Notes: a model not told the origin generated them from the sequence alone. A stretch of 64,000 bases of DNA from Nocardioides sp. GY 10127 (GCF_004919085.1 NZ_STGL01000001.1:248001-312000); one strand, 5' to 3'; positions 7,630 through 15,641 are shown, counted from the stretch's first letter. A program made the numbers and translations.

Positions 7630-7859
7630 CCCTGCCCGAGCCCCCCGCCACCGCGCCCGACGTCTGCTCCGCGAAGGGCTGCACCGCGCCCGCGGAGCAC
7701 GCGCTGCTCTGGAACAACCCCAAGGTCCACACGCCGGAGCGCCGCAAGGTCTGGCTGGCGTGCGCGGAGCACCGCGAGTCGCTGGGCTCGTTCCTCAGCA
7801 GCCGCGGGTTCCTCAAGGACGTCGTGGCGCACTCCCCGGGCGCCGACCCGACCGTCTGA
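7626..7859 (+). CDS. Small Cys/His protein of unknown function
   Basis: 77 residues starting at the GTG that overlaps the DUF3099 stop. Cys14 and Cys19 (CSAKGC) and Cys46/His49 (CAEH), with His25 and His35, suggest a small zinc site. The block ALLWNNPKVHTPERRKVWL looks conserved and specific; I recall similar uncharacterised actinobacterial proteins that databases sometimes mislabel as acetone carboxylase. There is no membrane segment. No function is assigned. It converges on moaA. Confidence 0.75.
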   Translation: MTLPEPPATAPDVCSAKGCTAPAEHALLWNNPKVHTPERRKVWLACAEHRESLGSFLSSRGFLKDVVAHSPGADPTV

Positions 7860-7900
7860 TCCCTGGGGGCCACCGCCGCGAGCGCGACGGGTGGGCCGGG

Positions 7901-8908
7901 TCAGCCGCCGATGGCGGACATGGGTCGGTCCGGCTGGAGGAACGACTCGTCGTCGATCCCGTGTCCGGCGGCCTTGCCCCGCATCGCGGTCACCCACCGG
8001 GTCGCCAGCTCCCCGTCGTCGGCACCGGCCCGCAGGGCGCTGCGCAGGTCCGACTCCTCCCGCGCGAACAGGCACGTGCGCACCTGCCCGTCGGCGGTGA
8101 GCCGGACCCGGTCGCAGTCGCCACAGAACGGCCGGGTGACGGACGCGATGACGCCCACGGTGGCGGGCCCACCGTCCACCGAGAAGAGCTCCGCCGGCGC
8201 GGAGCCGCGCGGCTCGGCGGCCGGCGCGAGCGTGAACCGCTCCTCGAGCCGGGACACGATCTCGTCGGCGGTCACCATGGCCGAGCGGTCCCAGCCGTGC
8301 TGGGCGTCCAGAGGCATCTGCTCGATGAAGCGCAGCTGGTAGCCGCGCTCGAGGCACCAGGCGAGCAGTTCGGGCGCCTGGTCGTCGTTGATGCCACGGA
8401 GGAGGACGGCGTTGACCTTGACCGGCCCCAGCCCTGCGGCCTGGGCGGCCGCGAGCCCGTCGACGACGTCGTGGAGACGGTCGCGGAGCGCGATCTTGAG
8501 GAACGTCTCCGGACGGACGGTGTCGAGGCTGACGTTGACGCGGTCCAGCCCCGCGTCCGCGAGGGCCTGCGCGCTGCGGGAGAGGCCGAGCGCGTTCGTG
8601 GTGACCGAGAGGCCGAGCCGCTCACGGTCGGGCTCGAGGGCACGCACGCGGGAGACGATGTCGACCAGTCCACGGCGCAGCAGGGGCTCGCCGCCGGTGA
8701 ACCGGACACCCGTCACACCCAGGCGTTGCACGGCCACCCGGACGAGCCGGACCACCTCGTCGTCGGTGAGCTGGGTGTCGTCCGGTGCCCACTCGAGGCC
8801 CTCGGGCGGCATGCAGTAGCTGCAGCGCAGGTTGCAGCGATCCGTCAGGGAGACGCGCAGGTCCCGCGCGACCCGTCCGTAGCGGTCCAGCAGCGGCAGC
8901 GTCCTCAC
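7901..8908 (-). CDS. moaA: GTP 3',8-cyclase MoaA (molybdenum cofactor synthesis)
   Basis: Radical-SAM enzyme that converts GTP to 3',8-cyclo-GTP, the first step of molybdenum cofactor synthesis. The radical-SAM cluster cysteines are Cys25, Cys29 and Cys32 (RCNLRCSYC), followed by the GGEPLLR motif. The second 4Fe-4S site is FCGDCDRVRL...RTCLF, and the protein ends in the required Gly-Gly tail (MSAIGG). GTG 8908 is preferred over GTG 8914 because a TAGGGT box lies 6 nt before it. No other moa/moe genes are nearby, so the rest of the pathway must be encoded elsewhere. Confidence 0.95.
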   Translation of the reverse strand: MRTLPLLDRYGRVARDLRVSLTDRCNLRCSYCMPPEGLEWAPDDTQLTDDEVVRLVRVAVQRLGVTGVRFTGGEPLLRRGLVDIVSRVRALEPDRERLGLSVTTNALGLSRSAQALADAGLDRVNVSLDTVRPETFLKIALRDRLHDVVDGLAAAQAAGLGPVKVNAVLLRGINDDQAPELLAWCLERGYQLRFIEQMPLDAQHGWDRSAMVTADEIVSRLEERFTLAPAAEPRGSAPAELFSVDGGPATVGVIASVTRPFCGDCDRVRLTADGQVRTCLFAREESDLRSALRAGADDGELATRWVTAMRGKAAGHGIDDESFLQPDRPMSAIGG

Positions 8909-8914
8909 GCGCAC

Positions 8915-8920
8915 ACCCTA
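8915..8920 (-). promoter_or_regulatory. -10 box, leaderless promoter of moaA
   Basis: TAGGGT on the minus strand, 6 nt before GTG 8908. This decides between the two candidate GTG starts. Confidence 0.5.
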
Positions 8921-8961
8921 CGTGGGTGCCCGTCACCTGCAGTCCAGGCGACCACGACCCG

Positions 8962-8967
8962 TACGCT
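8962..8967 (+). promoter_or_regulatory. -10 box, leaderless promoter of the SURF1-like gene
   Basis: TACGCT, 6 nt before GTG 8974. It is divergent from the moaA promoter, and the two -10 boxes are only about 40 bp apart. Confidence 0.5.
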
Positions 8968-8973
8968 GACGAC

Positions 8974-10044
8974 GTGCGTGCCTGGTCGTTCCTCCTCAGC
9001 CGCCGCTGGGTCCTCCTCGCCCTGACCGTCGCGTTCCTGACGTGGATGACGTACTCGCTGGGCCTGTGGCAGTGGCACCGTCTCGTGGAGACCAAGGCCA
9101 CCAACGCCCAGGTCGTCACGAACGAGAAGGCCGCGCCCGTCCCCGCGTCCGACGTCCTCGCGGTGGGGCGCCCCGTCTACGACGCCGACGAGTGGCGCGT
9201 GGTGTCGGCCACGGGCACCTACGACGTCGACGACACCGTCATCGTCCGGTACCAGACCCGCGACGGCGAGGCGGGCGTGGACGTCGTGGTGCCGCTCGTC
9301 CTCGACGACGGCACGGCCCTGCTGGTGGACCGCGGGTGGCTCGCCACCGACAACGCCGGGACCGCCGACCCCGACGACGTGCCGGCCCCGCCGTCCGGGG
9401 AGGTGCGTGTCACGGCGTACGTACGCGTGGACGGGTCGGGCGACAGCACCGCGGTCGACGACCAGTCCACCCGCGCCGTCTCGTCCGTGACGATCGCGGA
9501 CTCGCTCGGGATCGACGTCCTCGGTGGCTGGACGGAGCTGAAGACCGAGTCCCCGGCCCCCGCCACGGCGCTGGAGCCCGTCGTCCTGCCGGACCTGGGC
9601 AACGGTCCGCACTTCTTCTACGCGCTGCAGTGGTGGTTCTTCGGCCTCCTGGCCGTCGTCGGGTACGTCTGGTTCGCGATCGACGAGCGCAGGAACGGGC
9701 GGCGCTCCGAGCGGGAGCCGCAGGAGGACGGGCTGGAGGGCGCCCAGGAGGACGACCGGGTCAGGGGCCCGGTGCCCGTTCCCGTGGCTGTCGGCGCCGG
9801 GGGCGCGCAGGGTGACACCCGCCCCGCGAGGCCCGCTCGGAAGCAGAAGCCCGAGCGCAAGCCTCGGCGGACCAACCACCCGTACGCCCGGATGCTCGAG
9901 GAGCAGCGGGCCCGGGAGGCGGCCGCCCGTGCCGCCCTCGCCGCGGAGGGCGCCGAGGACGCCGAGGACGCCGGCGGCGAGGCTGCCGCTCAGAGGGACG
10001 GGATCGCTCCCCCGTCCACGGGCAGCGCGACGCCCGAGAGGTAG
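8974..10044 (+). CDS. SURF1-family protein with long charged C-terminal tail
   Basis: 356 residues. SURF1 proteins help assemble heme-copper (aa3) oxidase, probably at the heme a step, in the membrane. The family layout is present: an N-terminal membrane segment (WVLLALTVAFLTWMTYSLGLWQWHR, about 11-32), an extracytoplasmic domain with RGWLATD, and a second membrane segment (HFFYALQWWFFGLLAVVGYVWF, about 212-233). After this is an unusual disordered tail of about 120 residues, first acidic, then basic (KQKPERKPRRT), then Ala/Glu-rich. The last 55 bp overlap the 3' end of the convergent SDR gene. ctaA and ctaB elsewhere in the window fit the same oxidase pathway. Confidence 0.88.
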   Translation: MRAWSFLLSRRWVLLALTVAFLTWMTYSLGLWQWHRLVETKATNAQVVTNEKAAPVPASDVLAVGRPVYDADEWRVVSATGTYDVDDTVIVRYQTRDGEAGVDVVVPLVLDDGTALLVDRGWLATDNAGTADPDDVPAPPSGEVRVTAYVRVDGSGDSTAVDDQSTRAVSSVTIADSLGIDVLGGWTELKTESPAPATALEPVVLPDLGNGPHFFYALQWWFFGLLAVVGYVWFAIDERRNGRRSEREPQEDGLEGAQEDDRVRGPVPVPVAVGAGGAQGDTRPARPARKQKPERKPRRTNHPYARMLEEQRAREAAARAALAAEGAEDAEDAGGEAAAQRDGIAPPSTGSATPER

Positions 10045-10733
10045 GACGCGGCGGGGCTGAGGACGAAGGCGGCGACCCGTCCGAACTCCTCCGGAGAGCC
10101 GACGCGGCGCAGCGGGATGCCGGCCACCCGGGACGCTCCCGCGTCGGAGCCCTGCAGCGAGCGCGTGCGCGGGGTGTCGATGAACCCCGGCAGCAGGGAG
10201 TTCACCCGCACCCCGGCGGGCCCCAGCTCGCCGGCCAGCGACTTGGCCACCATGGCGAGCCCCGGCCGCAGCCCGTTGGAGATCCCGAGCCCGGGCAGCG
10301 GGGCGCGGACGCTCGAGGAGAGCACGAGCGCGATCGAGCCTCCCTCCCCCGCGGCCATGGCCGCGCCGATCACGCGGGCCAGCCGGACGGCACCGAGGAA
10401 GACGGACTCGAAGGACTGACGCCACGCGTCGTCGTCCACGTCGCTCACCGTGCCCGCCGGCGGGCCCCCGACGCTGACGAGCAGGCCGTCGGGGGCGCCC
10501 CAGTCCGCCGCGGCGGCCAGGAGGCGTGCGGGGGTGTCGGCGTCGGCGTTGTCAGCGCGGACCACCCGGACGTGGTCGGGGTGGGCAGCCGCCAGCTCCT
10601 CGAGCGGTTCTGCACGCCGTCCGGACACGACCACGCGCGCCCCGTCGGCCAGCAGCGCCTCGGCGGTGGCGCGACCGAGGCCGGACCCGGCCCCCGTGAC
10701 GATCTGGATGGTTCCCTCGAGGCCGAGGTCCAC
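9990..10733 (-). CDS. SDR-family oxidoreductase with SxxxR in place of YxxxK
   Basis: 247 residues with a Rossmann fold. The cofactor motif GAGSGLGRA is intact and the C terminus is DGGAIPSL. Aligning by eye with the FabG in this window, the catalytic Tyr-x3-Lys falls on Ser-Asn-Gly-Leu-Arg (ISNGLRPGLAMVAK), so both catalytic residues are replaced, while the active-site Ser (SSSVR) remains. Similar SNxLR proteins form a known SDR subgroup often named 3-oxoacyl-ACP reductase, but their chemistry is uncertain. GTG start at 10733. The gene lies 58 bp downstream of the ABC exporter gene. Confidence 0.82.
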   Translation of the reverse strand: MDLGLEGTIQIVTGAGSGLGRATAEALLADGARVVVSGRRAEPLEELAAAHPDHVRVVRADNADADTPARLLAAAADWGAPDGLLVSVGGPPAGTVSDVDDDAWRQSFESVFLGAVRLARVIGAAMAAGEGGSIALVLSSSVRAPLPGLGISNGLRPGLAMVAKSLAGELGPAGVRVNSLLPGFIDTPRTRSLQGSDAGASRVAGIPLRRVGSPEEFGRVAAFVLSPAASYLSGVALPVDGGAIPSL

Positions 10734-10791
10734 GGGCAGGCTCCTTCGTGAGTGGTGGTGCGGTCGGGTGTGGTCGAGCGCGCTCGGGCGC

Positions 10792-12708
10792 TCAGGCGGG
10801 GGCGCCGCTGACGGCGTCGAGACCGGTGCCGTCGTGGGTGGTGCCGGCTGCCGTCGGGTCCGCGGCGAACTGGGTGCGGTACAGGTCGGCGTACAGCCCC
10901 CCGGCCGCCAGGAGCTCCTGGTGCGTCCCGGTGGCGACGACGCGTCCGGCCTCGAGCACGACGATGACGTCGGCGTGCCGGACGGTGGAGAGCCGGTGCG
11001 CGATCACGAGGCTCGTGCGCCCCTCGAGCGCCGCGTCGAGGGCGCGCTGGACGGCGACCTCGGACTCGGAGTCGAGGTGCGCGGTGGCCTCGTCGAGGAC
11101 GACGATCGACGGTGACTTCAGCAGCAGCCGGGCGATGGCCAGTCGCTGCCGCTCCCCGCCCGAGAGCCGGTAGCCGCGGTCCCCGACGACCGTGTCGAGG
11201 CCCTCGGGCAGCCCGCGGACCAGCGACGCGACCTGGGCGGCCTCCAGGCACGCCCACAGCTCGTCCTCGTCGGCGCCCGGCCGGGCATAGAGCAGGTTGC
11301 CGCGCACGGTGTCGTGGAACATGTGGGCGTCCTGCGTGACGTAGCCGACCACGTCCTCGAGGGAGTCCAGGGTGACCGCCCGGACGTCGTGCCCGCCGAC
11401 GCGGACGGCGCCCCCGTCGACGTCGTAGAGCCGCGCCACGAGACTCGTGACGGTGGTCTTGCCGGCGCCGGAGGGTCCGACGAGGGCGACCATCTGGCCG
11501 GGCTCGGCCCGCAGGCTCACCTCGTGGAGCACCGGGCCGGCGCCCGGGCGCGGACCCTCGCGCACGACGCCCTCCAGCGAGGCCAGGGAGACGTCGTCGG
11601 GGTAGGCGAAGGTCACCCGGTCGAGCTCGAGGAGGCCGGCGTCGCGGGGCAGCGTCAGCGCGTCGTCCTTCTCGACGACGAGGGAGGGGAGGTCCAGCAC
11701 CTCGAACACGCGGTCGAAGGACACGAGCGCCGTCATCACGTCGATGCGGACGTTGGAGAGGCCCTGCAGCGGGCCGAGGAGGCGCAGCAGCAGCACGGCG
11801 AGGGCCACGAGGGTGCCCACGGTGAGGGAGCCCTGGATGGCCAGGACGCCGCCGACGCCGTAGACCAGGGCCCCGGCCAGGGCGGGGACGGACGTCATGG
11901 CCGCGCCGAAGAGCCTCGAGGTCAGCGCGATGCTGATGCCGAGGTCGCGGACCGTGGCCGCGCGGGAGGCGAAGAGGGCGTCCTCGTCGGCGCGCCGCCC
12001 GAAGAGCTTGAGCAGCATGGCGCCGCCGACGTTGAAGCGCTCGGTCATGAGGCTGCCGAGCTCGGCGTTCCCGTCCATCTGTGCCCGGGTGAGCCGGGCG
12101 AGCCGGCGCCCGACCAGGCGGGAGGCGACGAGCAGCACCGGGAACACCGCGACGCACAGCAGCGTCACCTGCCACGACAGCGCGAGCATCGTCACGCCGA
12201 CGACCGCGACGGCGACGAGGTTGGAGACCGTGCTCGACAGCGTGGACGTGAACGCGCGCTGGGCGCCGATGACGTCGTTGTTCAGGCGCGAGACCAGCGC
12301 CCCGGTCTGGGTGCGGGTGAAGAACGCCATCGACTGCCGCTGCACGTGCGCGAAGACCCGGGTGCGCAGGTCGTAGATGAGCCCCTCGCCGATGCGGGAG
12401 GAGAGCCAGCCCATCAGCACGGTCAGGACGGCCGAGAGGACGGCGAACGCGGCCATCGCGCCGGCCAGCCGTGCCACGAGGCCGGTGTCGCCCTGGCCGA
12501 TGCCGTCGTCGACCAGTCGCTGGGTCAGGAGCGGCACCACGACGACGAGCGCGGCGTCCAGGACCGTGAGCACCAGGAAGACGCCGATCACGCCGCGGTG
12601 CGGTCCGGCGAAGCGCAGGATGCGCCGCACCGTCGGCCAGCCGACGCGCTCGTGCACGACGCTCCGGTCGGTGCGCACGTGCCGCCACGCCATGCCGGCG
12701 TTCATCAT
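10792..12708 (-). CDS. ABC exporter, fused membrane and ATPase domains
   Basis: 638 residues: an N-terminal six-helix transmembrane domain (about 40-330) and a C-terminal nucleotide-binding domain with Walker A GPSGAGKTT, signature LSGGERQRLAIARLL, Walker B IVVLDEATAHLD and the H-loop in VIAHRLSTV. This half-transporter form (ABCB/MsbA-like) works as a homodimer or heterodimer exporting lipids or drugs. The substrate is unknown. ATG 12708 starts 11 nt after the echA stop, so the two genes are co-transcribed. A region between the two domains (VVREGPRPGAGPV) looks like an insertion. Confidence 0.92.
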   Translation of the reverse strand: MMNAGMAWRHVRTDRSVVHERVGWPTVRRILRFAGPHRGVIGVFLVLTVLDAALVVVVPLLTQRLVDDGIGQGDTGLVARLAGAMAAFAVLSAVLTVLMGWLSSRIGEGLIYDLRTRVFAHVQRQSMAFFTRTQTGALVSRLNNDVIGAQRAFTSTLSSTVSNLVAVAVVGVTMLALSWQVTLLCVAVFPVLLVASRLVGRRLARLTRAQMDGNAELGSLMTERFNVGGAMLLKLFGRRADEDALFASRAATVRDLGISIALTSRLFGAAMTSVPALAGALVYGVGGVLAIQGSLTVGTLVALAVLLLRLLGPLQGLSNVRIDVMTALVSFDRVFEVLDLPSLVVEKDDALTLPRDAGLLELDRVTFAYPDDVSLASLEGVVREGPRPGAGPVLHEVSLRAEPGQMVALVGPSGAGKTTVTSLVARLYDVDGGAVRVGGHDVRAVTLDSLEDVVGYVTQDAHMFHDTVRGNLLYARPGADEDELWACLEAAQVASLVRGLPEGLDTVVGDRGYRLSGGERQRLAIARLLLKSPSIVVLDEATAHLDSESEVAVQRALDAALEGRTSLVIAHRLSTVRHADVIVVLEAGRVVATGTHQELLAAGGLYADLYRTQFAADPTAAGTTHDGTGLDAVSGAPA

Positions 12709-12719
12709 CCCCGACACCG

Positions 12720-13547
12720 CTAGCCCCGGGGCGCCTGCGCCATGAGGGCCGCCATCTCGCGGAAGCGGCCCACCTGGTGCTCGCGCTCCGTGCGCCGCTG
12801 GGTGTCGAGGTCCCCCGGCACCGCCGCGCGCAGGATGGCCTTCACCGCACGGGCGTTGGCCGCAGGAGTGGCGGTGAGGGCGGCCACGAGCGCCTGGACG
12901 GCGGCCTCGAGCCCCTCCGCCGGCACCACGTCGAGCGCCAGACCGAGGCGCAGCGCCTCCTCGGCGTCCACGCTGCGGGCGGTGGTGCACAGCTCCAGAG
13001 CGCGGCTGTAGCCCACGGCCTCGACGAGCGGGAGGGTGCCGGTGAGGTCCGGGACCAGGCCCAGCGCCGCCTCCTTCATGCTCAGGCTCGCGCCCTGTGC
13101 CAGCACGCGCAGGTCGCAGGAGAGCGCCAGCTGGAAGCCTGCGCCGACGGCGTGACCGTGCACGGCGGCGATGGAGACGATCCGCGGGTCGCGCAGCCAC
13201 GTGAAGCCGCGCTGGTAGGCGTCGATGCGGTCGGCCATGCCGGCGTCGTCCAGGGCGAGCAGATCGTGGACCGACTCCCCCGCGCCCGGCTTCGGCATGA
13301 GCACGGCGCGGTCGAGCCCGGCCGAGAACCCGGCCCCGGCGCCTCGGACCACGACGACCCGCACGGCCGGGTCGGAGAGCAGCTGCTCGCCCACCCTCGC
13401 GAGGGTCAGCCACATGGCGGGGGTCTGGGCGTTGCGGACCTCGGGCCGGTCCAGCGTCAGGGTCGCCACCGCCCCGTCCACCGTGAGCCCCAGCCCGACC
13501 TCGGCCAGCTCCTCCGACGTCATCGTCCCGGGCGTCTCGTCAGTCAT
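12720..13547 (-). CDS. Enoyl-CoA hydratase/isomerase family protein
   Basis: 275 residues in the crotonase fold. Oxyanion-hole regions are visible (GFSAGLDR; HGHAVGAGFQLALSCDLR). In the catalytic region, KEAALGLVPDLTGTLPL keeps the first acidic residue (Glu in KEA) and has Asp where the second Glu usually sits, so hydratase activity is plausible but not certain. It lies beside an ABC-F gene, as echA12 (Rv1472) lies beside Rv1473 in M. tuberculosis. The ATG at 13547 is 7 nt after a TAGACT box. The five-copy repeat array B lies directly upstream of this promoter. Confidence 0.88.
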   Translation of the reverse strand: MTDETPGTMTSEELAEVGLGLTVDGAVATLTLDRPEVRNAQTPAMWLTLARVGEQLLSDPAVRVVVVRGAGAGFSAGLDRAVLMPKPGAGESVHDLLALDDAGMADRIDAYQRGFTWLRDPRIVSIAAVHGHAVGAGFQLALSCDLRVLAQGASLSMKEAALGLVPDLTGTLPLVEAVGYSRALELCTTARSVDAEEALRLGLALDVVPAEGLEAAVQALVAALTATPAANARAVKAILRAAVPGDLDTQRRTEREHQVGRFREMAALMAQAPRG

Positions 13548-13554
13548 GGCAGGC

Positions 13555-13560
13555 AGTCTA
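13555..13560 (-). promoter_or_regulatory. -10 box, leaderless promoter of echA-ABC exporter
   Basis: TAGACT on the minus strand, 7 nt before ATG 13547. The repeat array begins about 65 bp further upstream. Confidence 0.5.
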
Positions 13561-13622
13561 GGAGGCCGGACCGACGGTGCGGGTGATTGTTACCGATCGG
13601 TAGGTCCTGTGGCGTCCGGGCT

Positions 13623-13804
13623 CCACGTTTGGTCACCAACCTGATGCCAGCGGCCGTCCGCCTCCACGTTTGGTCACCAACCCGACGCCACCAGCCGGCC
13701 AGCGCCACGTTTGGTCACCAACCCGAGGCCACCGGCCCTCCCGCGCCACGTTTGGTCACCAATCCGACGCCAACAGCCCTCCCGCGACACGTTTGGTCAC
13801 CAAC
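13623..13804. repeat. Direct array B: five cores, 41-bp period
   Basis: The core GTTTGGTCACCAAC starts at 13627, 13668, 13709, 13750 and 13791. The fourth ends in AAT and the others are exact. Every interval is 41 bp (14-bp core, 27-bp spacer). Flanks are shared, CCAC before and CC after. Spacers are related (ccgacgccaacagccctccc-like) and also resemble the spacers of locus A. The array fills the gap between the ABC-F stop and the echA promoter. It is not CRISPR: the repeats are too short, the spacers are similar to each other and there are no cas genes. Confidence 0.92.
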
Positions 13805-13819
13805 CCGAGGTGGGGCACC

Positions 13820-15418
13820 TCAGGCCAGCGAGACCAGGTCCGCGTAGTCGGGGTTCCAGAGGTCCTCGGTGCCGTCGGGCAGGAGCAGCACGCGGTCGGG
13901 CTCGAGCGCGTGCACGGCGCCCTCGTCGTGCGTGACGAGGACGATCGCGCCCTCGTAGGAGCGGATCGCGGCGAGCACCTCCTCACGGGACGCGGGGTCG
14001 AGGTTGTTGGTCGGCTCGTCCAGCAGCAGGACGTTGGCGCTGGAGACGACGAGGGACGCCAGGGCGAGCCGGGTCTTCTCGCCACCGGAGAGCACTCCGG
14101 CCGGCTTGTGCACGTCGTCCCCGGAGAAGAGGAACGAGCCCAGGACGCTGCGGGCCTCGGTGTCGGTCAGCTGGGGCGCCGCGGACTGCATGTTCTCCAG
14201 CACCGAGCGCTTGGTGTCCAGCGTCTCGTGCTCCTGGGCGTAGTAGCCGATCTTCAGACCGTGGCCGGGGACGATCGCGCCGGTGTCCGGCTGGTCGACG
14301 CCCCCGAGGATGCGCAGCAGCGTGGTCTTGCCGGCACCGTTGAGGCCGAGGATGACCACGCGGGAGCCGCGGTCGATGGCCAGGTCCACCCCGGTGAAGA
14401 CCTCCAGCGAGCCGTACGCCTTCGTCAGGCCCTCGCCGGTGAGCGGCGTCTTCCCGCAGGGGGCCGGCTTCGGGAAGGCGATCGCCGCCACCTTGTCCGA
14501 CTGGCGCTCCCCCTCGATGCCGGCGAGCAGCTTCTCGGCGCGCTTGAGCATGGACTGCGCGGCCTGGGCCTTGGTGGCCTTGGCGCGCATCTTGTTGGCC
14601 TGGTCGGTGAGCGTCTTCGCCTTGTTCTCGGCGTTCATCCGCTCGCGCTTGCGGCGCTTCTCGTCGGTCTCGCGCTGGACGAGGTAGTTCTTCCAGCCCA
14701 TGTTGTAGACGTCCATGGCCTGGCGGTTGGCGTCCAGGTGCATGACCTTGTTCACCGTCGCCGCGAGCAGGTCGTTGTCGTGGGAGATGACGATGAAGCC
14801 GCCGGAGTAGGCCTTGAGGAAGTCCCGCAGCCAGACGATCGAGTCGGCGTCCAGGTGGTTCGTCGGCTCGTCGAGGATGAGCACCTCGGCGGAGGAGAAC
14901 AGGATGCGCGCGAGCTCGACGCGGCGGCGCTGGCCGCCCGAGAGCGTCTTGAGCGGCTGGCCGAGCAGCCGCTCCTCGATGCCGAGGCTCGAGGCGATGG
15001 TCGCGGCCTCGGACTCCGCCGCGTAGCCGCCGGCGGCCTGCATCTCGTCCTGCGCCCGCGAGTAGCGGCGCATGGCCTTCTCCCGCTCCGACGCCTTCTC
15101 GGACATCATCATCTCCTCGGCCTTGCGCATGCGCTGGACGATGGTGTCCAGGCCGCGGGCGGAGAGGATGCGGTCGCGTGCGAGCACCTCGGGGTCCCCG
15201 GTACGCGGGTCCTGGGGCAGGTAGCCGACCTCGCCGTTGGAGGTCACCTGGCCGGACGCCGGCAGGGCCTCGCCGGAGAGGATCTTGGTGAGCGTCGTCT
15301 TGCCGGCGCCGTTGCGGCCGACGAGTCCGACCTTGTCGCCCGCCGCGACCCGGAAGCTGACATCGGCCATGAGGAGTCGAGCGCCGACGCGGACCTCGAG
15401 CTGGTGGGCGGTGATCAT
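13820..15418 (-). CDS. ABC-F family ATPase (ribosome-associated, Rv1473-like)
   Basis: 532 residues with two ABC domains and no membrane segments. Domain 1 has Walker A GRNGAGKTT, signature LSGGQRRRVELARIL and Walker B LILDEPTNHLD. Domain 2 has GLNGAGKTT, LSGGEKTRLALASLV and LLLDEPTNNLD. Between them is a long, highly charged linker (RETDEKRRKRERMNAENKAK, about 245-300), the ribosome-probing element of ABC-F factors. Such proteins act in the ribosomal E site; some rescue stalled ribosomes and some give antibiotic protection. Position next to echA matches M. tuberculosis Rv1472-Rv1473. Copies of the 14-bp repeat lie on both sides of this gene. Confidence 0.93.
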   Translation of the reverse strand: MITAHQLEVRVGARLLMADVSFRVAAGDKVGLVGRNGAGKTTLTKILSGEALPASGQVTSNGEVGYLPQDPRTGDPEVLARDRILSARGLDTIVQRMRKAEEMMMSEKASEREKAMRRYSRAQDEMQAAGGYAAESEAATIASSLGIEERLLGQPLKTLSGGQRRRVELARILFSSAEVLILDEPTNHLDADSIVWLRDFLKAYSGGFIVISHDNDLLAATVNKVMHLDANRQAMDVYNMGWKNYLVQRETDEKRRKRERMNAENKAKTLTDQANKMRAKATKAQAAQSMLKRAEKLLAGIEGERQSDKVAAIAFPKPAPCGKTPLTGEGLTKAYGSLEVFTGVDLAIDRGSRVVILGLNGAGKTTLLRILGGVDQPDTGAIVPGHGLKIGYYAQEHETLDTKRSVLENMQSAAPQLTDTEARSVLGSFLFSGDDVHKPAGVLSGGEKTRLALASLVVSSANVLLLDEPTNNLDPASREEVLAAIRSYEGAIVLVTHDEGAVHALEPDRVLLLPDGTEDLWNPDYADLVSLA

Positions 15419-15535
15419 CGTCCGCCGAGTCTAGGGTCGTCGGCCCCGACCGGGCGATTCGGCTGTCTGTCGTCCCTGTCACGCCTCGGTGCGGCTCGGG
15501 CTCGTTCGCGCCTCGCGGCGGCCGCGGGGCCTCAC

Positions 15536-15590
15536 GTTTGGTCACCAACCGTGACTGTGAGCGCTCACAAACACGGGTTGGGGACCAAAC
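15536..15590. repeat. Inverted core pair C (14-27-14)
   Basis: GTTTGGTCACCAAC (15536-15549) and GTTGGGGACCAAAC (15577-15590) form an inverted pair with one mismatch. The spacer is 27 bp, exactly as at locus A, but its sequence is unrelated. The pair lies in the 223-bp region upstream of the ABC-F gene and downstream of the phosphotransferase stop. Confidence 0.9.
15556..15569. repeat. 14-bp perfect palindrome inside repeat pair C
   Basis: TGTGAGCGCTCACA is self-complementary over all 14 bp and sits in the middle of the 27-bp spacer. In RNA it would give a nested hairpin; as DNA it is a plausible dimeric repressor site upstream of the ABC-F gene. Confidence 0.75.
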
Positions 15591-15641
15591 GTGGAGCCAG
15601 CGAGCCGCCAGAGACCGAGCGCCGACCCCAGCGGCAGACGG

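Noticed and set aside
13623-13804. CRISPR array
   Set aside because: Repeats of 14-18 bp are too short, spacers resemble each other, and there are no cas genes in the window.
13587-13847. Open frames across repeat array B giving HVWSPT/FGHQPE-like peptides
   Set aside because: A by-product of the 41-bp repeat read in several frames; not conserved protein sequence.
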